Shown here: positions 4,877 to 5,750 of the stretch, in pieces
Layout: each line of letters begins with the position of its first letter
Numbering within the stretch: the first letter of the stretch is position 1
Origin: Ruminococcaceae bacterium UBA3451
GTDB taxonomy: Bacteria > Bacillota > Clostridia > Oscillospirales > Acutalibacteraceae
Direction: 5' to 3'
Length of the DNA stretch: 5,750 nucleotides
Assembly (NCBI GenBank): GCA_002378845.1
Contig: DFRY01000017.1
Coordinates: 17,660 to 23,409 of the forward strand
The notes under the pieces: model-generated
What the model was told of the DNA's origin: nothing
What the model saw: the letters and a program-made list of their open reading frames with translations, nothing else
Database searches by the model: none
Position numbers and translations under genes: made by a program

Positions 4877-5750
4877 ATGAACTACCATATTGACACCGAA
4901 TGTATTCATGCCGGCTACGAACCGGCAAACGGGGAACCCCGTGTTCTGCCGATTGTACAAAGCACCACGTTCCGGTACGATTCTGCGGAAACAATGGGGC
5001 AGCTTTTTGATTTACAGGCGGAAGGCTTTTTCTATACCCGCCTTGGCAACCCTACCATTGACGCAGTGGAAAAGAAAATTGCGGCGCTGGAAGGCGGCGT
5101 GGGTGCGCTGATTACGTCATCCGGCCAGGCGGCTTCCCTTATCTCTGTATTAAATATTTGCCGTGCGGGCGGCCACGTGGTTTGTTCCAGCGCGATTTAT
5201 GGCGGAACATTCAATTTGTTTTACAAAACCATGCACGAAATGGGCATTGACTTTACCTTCGTCGCGGCGGAATCCACGGAAAAAGAGCTGAATGCGGCAT
5301 TCCGGCCGAACACCCGCTGCGTTTTTGCGGAAACGCTGACAAATCCGTCCCTTGTGGTTACGGATTTGGAGCTGTTTGCAAAAGTTGCGCATGAGCACGG
5401 CGTTCCGATTATTGTGGATAATACGTTTCCTACTCCGATTAACTGCCGTCCGTTCGAGTACGGTGTGGATATTGTCACGCATTCCACTACAAAATATATG
5501 GACGGCCATGCGGTGCAAATTGGCGGTGTGATCGTGGACAGCGGTAACTTTGACTGGACGAACGGAAAATTCCCCGAACTGACCGAGCCGGATGAATCTT
5601 ATCACGGCGTAATTTATACTAAGCAGTTTGGAAAAGCGGCGTATATTACGAAAGCTCGCACTCATCTGATGAGGGATCTGGGGGCTCAGTCCAGCCCCAA
5701 TAACGCATTTTTGCTCAACCTGGGGCTGGAAACGCTGGCGGTTCGAATGC
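4877..5750 (+). CDS. metY: O-acetylhomoserine sulfhydrylase (MetY type), PLP enzyme, 3' end outside the window
   Basis: The frame is open from ATG 4877 to the right edge, giving 291 residues of an expected 420-430. The product is a cytoplasmic PLP enzyme of the Cys/Met metabolism family that most likely converts O-acetylhomoserine and sulfide to homocysteine. Motifs in order are FYTRLGNPTIDAVEKKIAALE (52-72; Tyr and Arg contact PLP phosphate across the dimer), SSGQAA (81-86), YGGTFNLF (108-115), AETLTNPSLVVTDL (151-164), VDNTF (180-184, the Asp that binds the PLP ring nitrogen) and THSTTKYMDGH (201-211), with Lys206 as the Schiff-base lysine. ELTEPDESYHGVIY (234-247) and FGKAAYITKARTHLMRDLGA (251-270) are typical of MetY and are absent from shorter cystathionine gamma-synthases, hence the choice. 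AAAGGAG (4864-4870) lies 6 nt before the ATG. Substrate choice among acetyl- or succinylhomoserine cannot be read from sequence alone. Confidence 0.93.
   Translation, partial: MNYHIDTECIHAGYEPANGEPRVLPIVQSTTFRYDSAETMGQLFDLQAEGFFYTRLGNPTIDAVEKKIAALEGGVGALITSSGQAASLISVLNICRAGGHVVCSSAIYGGTFNLFYKTMHEMGIDFTFVAAESTEKELNAAFRPNTRCVFAETLTNPSLVVTDLELFAKVAHEHGVPIIVDNTFPTPINCRPFEYGVDIVTHSTTKYMDGHAVQIGGVIVDSGNFDWTNGKFPELTEPDESYHGVIYTKQFGKAAYITKARTHLMRDLGAQSSPNNAFLLNLGLETLAVRM

Noticed and set aside
4890..5111. A 73-residue + strand frame beginning at 4890
   Set aside because: It overlaps the start of the MetY-type gene in another frame; the true frame begins at ATG 4877 after AAAGGAG.
5150..5665. Minus-strand frames of 171 and 88 residues inside the right-hand gene
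   Set aside because: They are antisense to the MetY-type reading frame, which runs unbroken from 4877 to the window end with all catalytic motifs. The antisense products are rich in Arg, His and Asn and show no family features.

Overview
The window looks like ordinary chromosomal DNA of an endospore-forming, low-to-moderate G+C Firmicute, most likely a member of the Clostridia. The evidence is strong AGGAGG-type ribosome binding sites, use of TTG as a start codon, and a dipicolinate synthase pair (dpaA-dpaB), which is restricted to spore formers. A family-level placement (for example Oscillospirales) would be a guess. I see no mobile element, CRISPR array, tRNA or rRNA. Coding style looks uniform across the window.

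Left part (1-1200, + strand): the end of a histidine operon. The C-terminal two thirds of hisA is followed by hisI and hisE, each overlapping the previous gene by a few bases. Together HisE, HisI and HisA carry out steps 2-4 of histidine synthesis (PR-ATP to PR-AMP, ring opening to ProFAR, isomerisation to PRFAR). hisF, which usually lies between hisA and hisI, is not there. A perfect 13-bp hairpin ends the operon and can also serve the convergent murC.

Middle (1215-2787): murC on the - strand encodes the ligase that adds L-alanine to UDP-MurNAc in peptidoglycan precursor synthesis. It is monocistronic within the window. Between murC and the divergent dpaA is a 193-bp AT-rich intergenic region with several dyad symmetries, a candidate vegetative -10 for murC, and a weak candidate mother-cell sigma site for dpaA.

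Right part (2788-5750, + strand): dpaA and dpaB, separated by 6 bp, encode the two subunits of dipicolinate synthase, which makes the spore-core calcium chelator from the lysine precursor dihydrodipicolinate. After a 70-bp gap with a good extended -10 promoter comes a small protein with an N-terminal zinc ribbon, a DUF2007-like middle, a very acidic linker and one C-terminal membrane helix; its role is unknown. Last is a PLP-dependent O-acetylhomoserine sulfhydrylase (metY type) that runs off the right edge.

Nothing here amounts to a clear new system. The points most worth a second look are the tail-anchored zinc-ribbon protein, the absence of hisF from its usual slot, and the symmetric murC/dpaA intergenic region.
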